A stretch of DNA of 60,000 nucleotides, from the NCBI GenBank assembly GCA_037447655.1, contig JBBHKE010002866.1:64001-124000 (forward strand), read 5' to 3'. Source of the stretch: Zygnema cylindricum. Taxonomy: Eukaryota > Streptophyta > Zygnematophyceae > Zygnematales > Zygnemataceae. Positions 9,958 to 20,860 of this stretch are shown piece by piece. A model generated the notes under the pieces. That model worked only from the letters and a program-made list of their open reading frames with translations, ran no database searches and was not told where the DNA came from. A program made the translations under genes and the position numbers. Positions within the stretch are counted from its first letter, which is position 1. Each line of letters begins with the position of its first letter.

Positions 9958-10946
9958 TGAGTTGTGTGACACACAATTGGCCATGTCTAGAGCTTATCAC
10001 CCTCAGACAAATGGTCAGACTGAAAGGGTGAATCGGACTATAGAGGAGGCTTTGCGTTTGTAGGTCCCAATCCACCAAACGGATTGGTTGAAACAGTTAA
10101 CGGCGATAGAGGTGGCGTAGAACAGTGTTGTACACCTCGTCCACGAATGCTACGCGATTCTCCTTGAATGGTTGACAACCCACACTACCCTAAAATCTAT
10201 TGGTGGTAAATTGCCCTACACCCGCAGCTCTGGATTTTGCCCAAACGCTGCAAAGGAACCTTGAAAAGGCGGCAAAGGCGCTCCAGTTGGCCAAGGATTG
10301 CCAAAAGTCTCAAGCCGACACTCACCTGAAGAACACGGTTTTCAGCGTGGGTGACAAGGTCCGCTTTAATATGGCAAACGTATCATTGCTGGGTGCCCTT
10401 TCGAAGAAATTGGCACCGAAATTCACGCGCCCGTTCACTGTTCTTTCGCGGGTGGGAGAGGTGGCATATAAGCTGGATATACTGAACGACTGGCATACCC
10501 ACAATGTGTTCCATGTTTCCCTTCTCAAACCATTTCGCGACCCGGATTCGATATTTCCTGGTCGACGACAGAATACTCCTTTACCGCCCGTTAAAGGTAC
10601 TTCGGATGAGTACGAGGTGGAAGAAATCTTTCATTCGCGTCGCTCTCGGGATTCCAACTCCAACCAATATTTGGTGCGTTGGAAGGGCTATGGAGTTAAG
10701 GACGACTCTTGGGTGGACGAGGAAGATCTGCATTCACCTGAGTTGTTGCGCCGGTTTCAGCAAAGTGCGGACACTCGGCTTCACCAGAGGGGCAATCGCA
10801 GCGGCCGCGGTAAAGGAGAGAATCGCAGCATCGCAACCATTGCAATAATATTGGGGACGCGGCAACGAAACGCAGCGGCGATGTTACCACATTGCAGCGC
10901 TATAGCTGCGCAGCCACCGAACCGCAACATGGTCACGGTGCCGTAG
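9958..10946 (+). pseudogene. Gypsy integrase C-terminus with chromodomain
   Basis: The integrase end begins near 9970 (AMSRAYHPQTNGQTERVNRTIEEALR, shortened here to AYHPQTNGQTERVNRT), followed by a stop near 10061 and further breaks. From 10200 a frame of 248 codons is open. It has the GPY/F-type module (KLAPKFTRPFTVLSRVGE, HNVFHVSLLKPF) and a chromodomain (YEVEEIFHSRRSR, then QYLVRWKGYGVKDDSW). The chromodomain marks this as a plant chromovirus; such domains bind modified histone H3 and guide insertion into heterochromatin. The tail after ELLRRFQ is low-complexity. Confidence 0.85.
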
Positions 10947-12291
10947 AGGAGCGCATCGCCACCGGTGCGCTGAGAGGGAAGCGCAACGGCGCAATTGTGG
11001 TCCACCACATTGGTGACAATGAACCCTCGATTTCGCCGCAGCACCGCAATTTTACAAATGTTGGGCGCTGTGATACCCTTGCACACTGCGACGCTTCGCA
11101 GAGCCCAAACGTGAAACCCTCAACCCTTTTTGATAAAGTAACCATCCGCCCTCGCGACCAACCCAGTATATGCATTTTGGAGAGTGTTTCACTCCGCACC
11201 GCCAGTTTACCTTCGATTCTGGAATTCTTGAATTGTCATACACGATAGTATACATGGCGTCGTCATCCTCTCTGTTGTTCTTTGGTCTAAAATAGACCGC
11301 AGAAGCAGCACAAACTATCAAACAAAATGTTAAGCAAAGCTAGGCCAATGAACAATCATTTGAAATGCATCCTGCATTTAACATACATGCATACACAGAT
11401 GGAATCATTCATCCGCACACAGACAGTGCAAACATGCGTACACAGACGCATGAAATCATCTAGGGTTTCATGGAATTGAAGCTTAATATATCTCCATCAT
11501 CATAACAAACCCTAAGACAATTCATGACATAACAAACACAACTAAGGTTTGATGGAGTAATCAACATGAACAAACCCTAGGACAAATGCATTAACACTGC
11601 ATAACAAACAAACATAAAAATAATAACACATGAATGCATCACATATAAAAGAATGTATAATCAAATAATCAATTTATCACTCAAAGTGCATGACCTAATA
11701 GACAACTCTAAAATACTACATCTTTGGTCCCCACTTTACTAACCAGCATTGACTATTCTCATAACAAAGCTTATTGCTATATATACACTTGTGAGCTGTC
11801 AACAAATCAGTAACTGTCAAGATATCCAACATCACTTCCACTAAAACATAACATTCTATTACGACAAAATTCCTAACTGGAAATTACATAACTATCATTA
11901 TATCCTATTTAACCATGATAACCTACTATTAAGAATAAACTAATCGTAAGCGTACACCTAAAAGTCATGCAATCGTAAGCATACACTTGTCTGCAAATAA
12001 GACACACAAATTAGACTGACGAAACCCTAATTGGCCATATAAACATCATAATCAACTCTAATTAATTAATACAAACATGACAAACCAATGTTGTTCTAAA
12101 TATTTACAAGTACATAAAATCTTATGCTAAGTCACGACGAATAAATCAGCAGGTGTTCGCGAATCTCGTCAAAGCATCCTGGACGTCCAAAAATAAATAT
12201 CGTGTGATTGACGCGATTTCAGGTCACCACTACTTGAAAAAACGGCGGCCTTTGTCCGCCGTCCGTCACTCTTTTTGTCAACCTTGATGTA
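10947..12291. other. Non-coding gap inside the gypsy element
   Basis: The stretch 10947-11260 is GC-rich and has no conserved protein. The stretch 11290-12160 is AT-rich with several AAACCCTA motifs and ATGCAT-type words. It does not match any gypsy domain. It may be a foreign insertion or the element's spacer. Confidence 0.4.
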
Positions 12292-12705
12292 GCGCCACGT
12301 GCCCCCAAAGTCTAGTTGACGAAACGACGTCAACTTATCCAAATCAAACCGTACCGTACCCAGGTACTTCATCATAAATATCGCCTGCCGAAATAAAGGT
12401 ACACCTGTCCCAAAAAGATTCACTGTACCTTCTCGATAACTGTCGTCTGTCGCATTCTGTTTCGTACATGCGACGTACTATTTTAACCTTTCAAAATATT
12501 TTACATCGCATCGCTTCGCAATCCGTCATCCATTTCACTTACGCATTCCGCGCCACTCAACTCGTCAATTAATTTTACTCGTACAATAAACCTCCAATCC
12601 GCAAATCCATTCGAACCTCCACATTAATATACTAATTACGTACGCACGAAATACGCGCACGCATGTGCGAAACTGAATCTTCCAAAAACAACACTCTCCA
12701 CCACC
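12292..12705. repeat. Unclassified dispersed repeat, copy 2
   Basis: This is homologous to 9476-9956 in the same orientation. It directly precedes the second coding region of the gypsy element. Confidence 0.6.
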
Positions 12706-12742
12706 AAAAAGGAGGAGACAAGAAAGGGTCGGGCAAGGGGAT

Positions 12743-13950
12743 ATGCCCCGTCCTGATAGATTGTTAATGGCAGCGGAGGCCATGGTAGAGGCAGACTGGA
12801 GAAGAGAGGTAGAAGCGGAGCCGGAACCAGAAGAAACCGCCAGTAGTGAGGCAGGGCCGGGAGAGACCGGTGGAGGGGAGGGGTCACAGGACCCTGAGTA
12901 TAATCCACTACGGGAGGGAGATTAAGAAGATGAGGAGGATCATGAGCTCTCGGAGACAGAGGAGCCGGAGCCAGTACCAACAACTCCGCCAATCGAGGAA
13001 CGTGCCTCGGATCTAGAGGTGATGAGGGACCCCAACAAGGAGAGTACCGCAGATGAGCAGTCCTCTGATAGCATGGAAAAGAAAGCGGAAGCACAATAGC
13101 CCAGTGGAGAAGATGTGTTTCTCCTTTGTTGAAGACAAGGGGAGACGAACGAGGAGAGTGAAAAAGGAGAGGAAATTCCCGATTATCTCTTTCCACTCCC
13201 TGTGGACACACGGCATCCGGATCTCACCTTCACTTTCGCGAAGAAATTCTATTGGGATCCAGCGGAGTGGCCTGAGGAGTGGCGTACGAGAAAACATTGG
13301 GATCGTATCTATATCCCCGGCAATGTACCGTTACATCTGGCCTGGAATTTTATGAGGACAAAGGACCTCGAAACAACCACAAGGGTTATGTGCAATTAAA
13401 CCCTTATGCCCTGCCGTTTGTGGAGTAGTTGAAGATAACTACCAGTATAGGGTGGATGTTTCCGAGTTAATTCGCCGATATCACCCATGGGATGTCCGCC
13501 TCCATGATATCATCTCTCGGGCAGAGGTTACACCTGAGGTAAGGGCACTCAAGCCGGCACGGAAGAACGCTCTGTAGTGGGCCCGAGCTACCAGGAAAGA
13601 TGAGTCCTTCAAGCTAAGAAAGGTACCCGATAAGAACCGGCTGAAGCAAAAGCAGAAGAGGTATAGCAACTTGCAAAACCCGAAGCACCCCAAATTCTGG
13701 CACCCGAGGTGCCTGCACCGGCGGCCATTCTGCTCCAACCCGAAGGACCAGAGGCTGTACCGGAGGAAGGGGAGGACCAGGTTTGGGGGCGAATCATTCG
13801 TAGACGATTGGCAGCGGCAAATCATCATATTGCGCTGCTGGAGACCCGATGTGAGCAACTCCAAAACCAACTCGACACCCTACGATAGGAGTTCGAGGAG
13901 TACTGTGAAGAGACGTACGGCATACTCCGGCAATTGCAGTTTCCTTGAGC
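12743..13950 (+). pseudogene. Additional open reading frame of the gypsy element, between pol and the 3' LTR
   Basis: Starting at ATG 12743, the reading is an acidic, E/P-rich N-terminus (EVEAEPEPEETASSEAGPGE). A stop at about 12923 follows. The frame continues with ETEEPEPVPTTPP, then a more ordered part (TFTFAKKFYWDPAEWPEEWR, HWDRIYIPGNVPLHLAWNF) ending at 13397. Later, IALLETRCEQLQNQLDTLR near 13830-13890 has a coiled-coil heptad. Several stops and frameshifts make it a pseudogene. I recognise no family. Its place downstream of the chromodomain resembles the extra genes of some large plant gypsy lineages. A long open frame on the opposite strand (12636-13211) is a compositional shadow. Confidence 0.55.
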
Positions 13951-13981
13951 GAGTAAGGTTTAGCGGGACACTCAAGCCCTA

Positions 13982-13992
13982 GTGGGAGGCAC
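13982..13992 (+). promoter_or_regulatory. Polypurine tract of the gypsy element
   Basis: GTGGGAGGCAC precedes the 3' LTR start TGTAACAGGG. It is short and imperfect. Confidence 0.5.
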
Positions 13993-14508
13993 TGTAACAG
14001 GGTTACAAAGTTGGGTACTTATTAGCTAGCAACTAGGCTGCTATAGTTGCGGTGTCAAAGCAGCGCAGCTGGGATTCAGACCAGCGCAACATAGCAAGGT
14101 AGCAAATTAGCAGCGTAGCTACTTAGTAGCGTAGCAGCATAGCAGCGCAGCAGAGCAAAGCAGCTTAGCAGTTTAGCAACGCCGCGGAATGTAGATAGAA
14201 CAGTATTGTTCTAGAAGGATATTTTGAGATTTGTCTCAGTTGACCGTGAAGGTCCACGTGTATTGTTGTACAGTACTAGGTTGACTACCAGCTTGTTAGT
14301 TTAAATAGTGAAGTAGGCCTGGTCAGTAGGACACTCTATAAGTAGACCTTTGCAGTGAGTTGTCAACTTGTAACCTTCCTCCCGATTAATTAAGCTTGAC
14401 ATTCAATTGTGAATGTTGTGTACTCTTGCTGTTGCTACGAGGAGATCCTTAGAGTCTTTCCGCTGTGCATTGTGGTGTATTGTGGTGCTTATTTTGTCCC
14501 ATTTTACA
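13993..14508 (+). repeat. 3' LTR of the gypsy element
   Basis: This 516-bp LTR is co-linear with 826-1319. It is followed by TCGGG, the partner of TAGGG at 821-825. Confidence 0.85.
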
Positions 14509-15320
14509 TCGGGCAACCACATGTAAATATAAGTGTTGTAGACAATCACTTTTTGTTGTTTGGTGAGCTCCACGGTGAGAGCATGTTGGATATTAACTTA
14601 GCTGCAAAATTGAAATTTAGTCGTTGAAGCGTTACATTGAACTTAGACGCAAATTGAAACAAAACCCCTTTAAACTGAAGAACTGTATGTCTTGTACGGA
14701 AATATTAAAACGCACGAAACGAAATATACTTTGTACTCTATAAAAAAAGAACCGGCGTAAAAATATCAATTAAAATTAAATGAAAAAAATCGCGTCGTCA
14801 CGTGCAACGAAAGCGAGCCACAATATTTATGAATTAACATTCTTACATTGACAGTGAAAATTTGTTTCATGCGTTTTCATATTTCCGTACATGACTTACA
14901 TTTCCTCAGTTTAAAGGGGTTTCGTTTCAATTTGCGTCTAAGTTGAATGTAACGCTTAGACGTCTTAATTTCAATTTTGCGGCTAAGTTAATATCCAACA
15001 TGCACTCACCATGGAGCTCACGTAACAATAAAAAGTGATTTTCAAAAACACTTTTATTTACATGTGGTTGCCCCTGTTTTGTTACCGTTAGTGTGCTTCC
15101 CCGGTGAATTGCTATTTTTATTATGACACTCGACATTCGCAAGCGCGACAAAAGTTTAAGCGGTTGAAACAATATTTCGAAAGTCAAAGCTGTCCAACTG
15201 ATTGACCGTCAAATTTAAACTCAACTTTACTTTACTTGTACCAATGTGTACTTCAAAAGTACAATTTTTGAAAAAATGACGTAATTGACCGTGCGCAACC
15301 AAAACCATCACTGCCATGAT

Positions 15321-15809
15321 CAATTCCCAAAAAAAAACCTCGGGCGCCCGAGAAAAAAACTTAGATTCAGTTCAGCTTTTTTGTATAAAATAAGTATTAA
15401 GAAAGTTAGGGCACTTTCCCATGTACCCAAAACTTTAATCTTGTAACTTTGTTTATAGCGAAGATTCTCTTTACAACTTTCATAGCATGCCGATGTAAGC
15501 GTAAATAACTTGTTACCTAAAAAATCTACAAGCGTAGACATGTACGAAACATGTGACAGATAAGCGGTGCACAAAATTTTGCGAAACTTCCACTCTGATT
15601 CAATTTCTACGTCCACCTGCACGTTGTACAGTTTTTGTCACTTCGCAATGTGTGTATGCCACATTGTCGGCGTGGAGGCATTGCGGATGTTTAGGGTTTG
15701 TGACATTGTGACGCCACACATGTCACGCTCAACTATGACAGCGCCGACGTCACAAATTGTCAAACTTTCCGCCATGGTTTCCCCGTTGTTATTTTTGTCT
15801 TTTCTTAAT
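15321..15809. other. Unassigned stretch between the fold-back element and the solo LTR
   Basis: A 120-codon frame at 15567-15929 runs into the solo LTR and has no family resemblance. GGGCGCCCGAG (15340-15350) is a short palindrome. I see no gene. Confidence 0.3.
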
Positions 15810-15814
15810 CTACT

Positions 15815-16817
15815 TGTAATTGTGTATCCCCCATTGGACTACAGAATTCAAGAAGCCTCTAGGCAGTTTTTGACTGACCAGCTTTCAACTAGGACCTCTG
15901 CTACCCAAAAAGGCAATTACACAATTTGATTGCACCTCTGTCCACTCTGAACTCCACTGAGTACGCAGCAAAAAGAATCACAGAAAACGCGCAACCACGC
16001 GATAAGTTATAAAGTGGCAAAGATGCCAAGATTTATGCAAGCTTTTTTGGAGAGAGGCGGCTACCTCCTAAATCCTCTATGTCATACACCTCTATCACAA
16101 CCTCTATCTACTAAAGTACACTCCAATCAAAAGAGTGTATAGTACAGAAAGGTACCATGGCTGATGTCTTTTATGTACGACATGTGTACGACAAGGGCAT
16201 GGAGTGGACGCTTGTCTTCTTCGGACTTGTCCTCATGCTCTCCAGGATTCCCGCTTCCCAATTCTATTTTGCCACGTGGTACCTGGTCATGTTACACCCA
16301 AAAACCGCCAAAGGGCCCATTCCAGGATCTCAACGATGATATGTGTCATCGGATTCAAACCGGCTTTTAATACTAGTTGTTGAAACAAATGTCCGGTATA
16401 TTTGTTTCATGCGGTTTCATATTCGCACAATACTTTAACTAGTCTCTATGTTTTTGATCCATAAATCCGTTAATTGGATTAGAGTTCATAAACAATGTTT
16501 AAATAGAATTCAAACCCCAAGTTGTATAACGAAATTCTACGACAGACCGGTTAAAGCTGACGGATAATTCCGCTCTGCCGATTCGAGGTTCGAGTCTTGC
16601 CGGACTCGGATTTTTGTTGAGAGTGACTTTTGTCACTCTTCAGTCTTGCTTATGGAGCTGAGGCAGCCATGGCTTCACCACCCTCTCTTTCCTTCAGTGA
16701 CTACAACATATATGGGGGCTAGAGGGAGGAGGTGGAGGCTGGCTGCCTACACATTTTCATTTTGCTTTTAATTTATTCTGACCTAGAAAATACCCCCTAA
16801 ATCTAAAGATTTCAACA
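15815..16817 (-). repeat. Solo copia LTR with intact target duplication
   Basis: This is the reverse complement of the copia LTR (starts TGTAATTGTGTATCC, ends AGATTTCAACA on the plus strand). It is flanked by CTACT at 15810-15814 and 16818-16822. A perfect 5-bp duplication around one LTR means an element inserted here and was then removed by LTR-LTR recombination. Its TATA box is mutated to CATAAA. Confidence 0.9.
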
Positions 16818-17155
16818 CTACTTGACAACAAAATATGCCCAAAGATATTAAATAGAAATCGTTTTCAGAGATCTTTCATTTGATACCATAATAGACGTTT
16901 TTCGTTGCAAGAATTGTGAGATATACGTGGTAATATGAAAGGGAGAGAGATAGACGCTTTCACGGACTTCGCTTTTGCGAAATGGCGTCCGTTGGTCGAG
17001 ACCCCTCCATGGCCCTTGTACGGAAAAAAACGCACAGTAAAATTTCACGTACAGGTTGGAAACGTGCACTGGGTTTTTTCTTGTACTCCGTGCACACAAA
17101 TTCTTAAAAACTTCCGACACGTGCGATAGCATCTGCCTATTTGCTCACCTCATGG

Positions 17156-17197
17156 ACTATATTTAAAATCACCACGCGAGGTGATTTTAATATAGTT
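17156..17197. other. Strong inverted repeat (hairpin)
   Basis: ACTATATTTAAAATCACC, a short CG-rich loop, then GGTGATTTTAATATAGT form a near-perfect stem of about 18 bp. No gene lies close, so it could be a decayed MITE core or a hairpin-forming site. Confidence 0.5.
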
Positions 17198-17399
17198 TGA
17201 AGATGACATGAAAGGCCGCGAAAGTGGGTCGAAATGCGCTAGACGCCAAACTGGAGTACATGTAAATTTTTAAGGTAACGCAACTTATACGATGGAAATT
17301 TCATTTTTCTGGTACGGCTAAAGATTTTTTTGTATTTTCCCAAGTTTTAGAGTAAAAGAACTCAAAATAACTGTAACTTTAGCATATGGGAAATTGCCC

Positions 17400-19338
17400 T
17401 TGTTGTAAAATTAGTAATATAATAATTATAATAGTGTAATTAGTATTGGTACAATTTTTAGTTTGTGTTATTGGTATTAGTACAATTTGTTTGTATAATT
17501 TGAGTTACTACAGTTATTAGTAAGGCATAATGAGCATAAGTATTGTTATTATTCTGTAGAATTGGTATTAACACATTTATTACTCTAAATAATTAGTGTT
17601 TGTATACTTAGTATTAGAACAATTATTAGTTGATATAATTAATCTTAACAAATTTTAGTTTGTATAATTAGCGTGAACACAATTAGTCTATATAATTAGT
17701 ATTAGTCCACTTCTAAAACTGTATGATTAGTATTAGGACAAATTTTAGTTATGTATAATTAGTATCAGAACAATCATTATATAATCATTACTTCTACATT
17801 TATTCGTCCATATAATTAGTATTAACTTGGTTTTTAGTCTCGATAATTAGTATAAATAGTATAAGTATAGTTATTAGTATTTAGATTTAGTATTAGTATA
17901 GTAATGAGTTAGTGTAATCAGTATTTATTCAGTTGTTAGTTTGTATAATTAGTATTAGCACAGTTACTAGTATGTATAACTAGTAATAGTATGTTTATTT
18001 GTATAAATTATTAGAAAAAATACAGTTACTATTATTTATAATTAGTGCTTATACAGTTGTTACTATGTGTAATTAGTGTTGCGTAATTAGTGTTAGTACA
18101 GCTATTAGTAATTTAGAATTAGTGTTGGTACGATGGTCAGTAATATAAAATTAGCAGTTTTGAGTAATGTGTTATTCGTATTAGTCCTACCATTTGTTTT
18201 TATCAGTAGTACTAACACAGTTATTATTTTGTATAATTAGTAATATTATAGTTATTAGTTTGTACAATTCTTATCAATACAGTTTTTAGTATGTATAATT
18301 AGTGCTAGCATGGTTATTAGTCTGTACAATTAATATCAGTATGGTTCTTTGTCTGTATAATTAGTATTAGCACATTATTAGTTCATCCAATTAGCTAAAG
18401 TACATTTTGTATAAGAAGTATTTTTACACGTATTAGTCTCTATAATTCGTGGTAGTACAGTTGTTAATTAATTAGTATAAGTACTCATAGAAAGGATACA
18501 TTGACTATCCTAATACTAATTAAACATTACTAATAAATGTACTTACACTAACTATACAAACTTATAACTCTATAAATCCTAATTACACCGACTTATACGT
18601 GTACCAATACTAATTATACAAACTCATAACTGGACTCATATTAAGTATACAGACTAATAGTTGTACTATTATTAATTATAAATACTTATAACTGTACTAA
18701 TACTGATTATACTTATTTATAGTTGTACTATTACTAATTATTAGTATTAAGTATTACTATTAGTAGTAATATTATGCCTAACTAATAACTCTCCTAATAT
18801 TATTCCACATTACTAATTACTTTACTACTCCTAACAATAGTCCCAACTATGCACTGCAATGATAGAATACTAAATATAAGTTACATTACTAAAAAGAGAT
18901 ATGCATGTTAAACACTGTATTAATACTATATATACAAATTAACAATTGTTCTAATTAATAATCATACAGAATGATAACTGTACTTATACTAGATATTCAA
19001 ACTAATTATTTGTGTATTATTTCAGTACGTATAATTAGTATTAGTACGGTCAATATTAGTAAAGGTGAAAGTACGTATAATCAGTATTAGTAAAGTTATA
19101 AGTATATAAGTACAATTATGAGTTTGTATCATTAGTTTTCGTACAATTATTATTCTATAAAATTAGTAGTAGTACAGTTATGAATTTGTATAATAAGTAT
19201 TATTACAATTTTTAGTATGTATAATTAGTGTTTTATAGTTACTAGTTTGTATAATCAGTAGTGGTTCAGTTATTAATCTGTATAATTAGTATTGATACAG
19301 TTATTAGTCTCTAGAATTAGTGTTACTACAATTATTAA
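17400..19338. repeat. AT-rich degenerate satellite, right block with orientation switch
   Basis: About 1.9 kb of diverged units with the core TATAATTAGTATTAGTACAG and TTATTAGT. From about 18480 to 18990 the unit appears as its reverse complement (ACTAATTATACAAACTAATAACT-like), then returns to the first orientation from about 19020. No coding capacity. Confidence 0.8.
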
Positions 19339-20385
19339 TGCAATTATGTGTCCTCCATTGGACCACAGAATACAAGAAGCCTCTAGATAGTATATAACTA
19401 ACCCACTTCAAGCCACATCCACTGCTGTCCTGGAAGACAAAATGACAGTTTGAATACACCCCTATCCAGCGTGGACTCCCCTGAGTCCGTAGCAAAAAGA
19501 ATCACTGAAAACGGCCAACAAGCCGATAAGTTATGAGGCAGTAAAATTGCCAATTTGAACAAACTCTCAAAGGGAGAGGTGACTACCTACCAAAATTTTC
19601 AAAGTCTTGATTCCCTCTAATAACTTCTATCTACTGAAGTACGTACCAATCAGATTACTGTACCGTACCAAAAAGTTCTACTGCCAACGTACCTTTTGTA
19701 TGGCCTATGTACGACAAGGCTATTAAGCGGACGCGTGTCTGCTTTTCACTCGTCTGTACATTCCTTGGAATTCCTATGACCGAATGTCATCTCTCCACGT
19801 GGCTCCAAGTCATGTCACGTCACAAAACGCCAAAGTGACCACTCCGGGATTTGGGCGATGATGTGCGCCGTTGGATTCGCAGCGAGACGCAATCTTAGCC
19901 GTTATAAATACTTGCGCGATACTTGTTTCGCTGTCAAAACAAAATGCGTGGTATTCGTTTTGAAAAAGTGTCGTACTTCGTACTTTCATAAAACTGTATC
20001 TATGCAAGCCGTATACACTTTTAGTTAAATGAATGTGTTGCTCCTTATAGATATATATATATATATATATCTATCACATACTATAGCATTTAGCATTGGT
20101 CCTAGTCTAATAGGATAAAGCTGACCGCTATCGGCCAACTTGACGAACCACATGTACCGGGATCAAATCTCGGGTCCGTCAGGTATATTTTTAGTAACTT
20201 ACTAAAAATAACTGCATGTTTCACTAAGGCAGCCATGGATCAACCACCCTCTCTATCCTTCAGTGACTACAACAAGTATGGGGGCTATAGAGAAGAGGTG
20301 GAGGTAGGTTGCCTGTCCTTTTCTTTTCTTTTATCCTAACAAATTTAAACCTAGAAAATACTCTCGAAATCTATTAATTTCAACA
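19339..20385 (-). repeat. Solo copia LTR without target duplication
   Basis: This is a reverse copia LTR (starts TGCAATTATGTGTCCTCC, ends AATTTCAACA). The left flank is the satellite (ATTAA) and the right flank is unrelated (GCATA). It contains an (AT)n run at 20050-20072 and a degenerate tRNA-like segment near 20158. Loss of the duplication suggests ectopic recombination. Confidence 0.85.
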
Positions 20386-20539
20386 GCATATGAGGTGTTT
20401 GCGTGTGATTCCAAGTGATTTTCTCTCCAGCGTTCGTCTGGGGTTCGTGTATCCAATGTGTGCGACGGTCCTATGAAAAGCGGTTCCTATAAGACGTAAC
20501 CCTTGGAGTTCACCTATTTTATCCACACTCTTATTCACA

Positions 20540-20860
20540 CCTGCTCAATTCACCACCACCCTCGGATTTCGCCTTAGCCTCCCTCATCCTCCTTTACATA
20601 GCTCTCTAGTTTTCTCTTCAGGTCGTGTCTTAGAGTCTGATGGCATCCATTTTTTGCGTTGCTCCCATGGGGGAGAATTGATCCAGGCGCACAACACTAT
20701 TTGCGACGCCATGGCGACTATAGTTTCAGAGAGGGGCATCTCTGTGCGTCGCGAAGTTTCTCACATCATTCCCTCGTGTCGGATCGATGTTGTTTAGCTC
20801 GATGGTGCCCGTCACATCTTTGGTGACATTGTTTCTAGGACACTTGGGCAATAATGTGAG
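20540..20860 (+). pseudogene. LINE-like element, 3' coding fragment
   Basis: The frame reads FRLSLPHPPLHSSLVFSSG, then ESDGIHFLRCSHGGELIQAH, DAMATIVSERGISVRREVSH and a stop. This resembles the segment that follows reverse transcriptase in a group of plant and other non-LTR-like elements, with the pattern G-DH-L-C-HGGE-I--HN---DA--------G-SV-REV. RT itself is not present upstream, where the copia solo LTR begins. This is an assignment from memory of the family pattern. Confidence 0.5.

Larger units (their letters stand above)
826..14508 (+). mobile_element. Ty3/gypsy chromodomain retrotransposon, degenerate and nested
   Basis: The element is bounded by two LTRs (826-1319 and 13993-14508) that begin TGTAA(T/C)AGGGTTACA and end TTTTACA. 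Internal parts in order are the PBS (1321), gag (1458-2320), the integrase C-terminus and chromodomain (about 9960-10946), a GC-rich then AT-rich gap, a second coding region (12743-13950) and a polypurine tract before 13993. Protease, reverse transcriptase, RNase H and most of integrase are absent: gag stops where a copia LTR begins. Flanks are TAGGG (821-825) and TCGGG (14509-14513), a 5-bp target duplication with one change. The element cannot be autonomous. Confidence 0.85.
573..15320. mobile_element. Fold-back (long inverted repeat) element interrupted by a gypsy retrotransposon
   Basis: The left arm lies at about 573-825 and resumes at 14514-14725. The right arm, 14861-15320, is its reverse complement at roughly 80 percent identity by eye. 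Shared landmarks include TTTTGGTTGCGCAC, ACTTTTGAAGTACACA, ATTGTTTCAACCGCTTAAA, ACGGTAACAAAAC and GTACGGAAATAT. The loop is about 135 bp (14726-14860). The left arm is split by the gypsy element 826-14508. I see no coding sequence in the arms, so this is a non-autonomous fold-back element. Its superfamily is unknown and its outer ends are approximate. Confidence 0.75.

Noticed and set aside
12636-13211. 191-codon minus-strand frame opposite the gypsy extra coding region
   Set aside because: It is proline/leucine-rich, the complement of an E/G-rich coding strand, and lies inside a degenerate element.
16545-16610. A functional tRNA gene on the plus strand (GGTTCGAGTCT)
   Set aside because: It lies in a solo LTR, box A is imperfect and I cannot form acceptor and anticodon stems. 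It is kept only as a tRNA-like segment.
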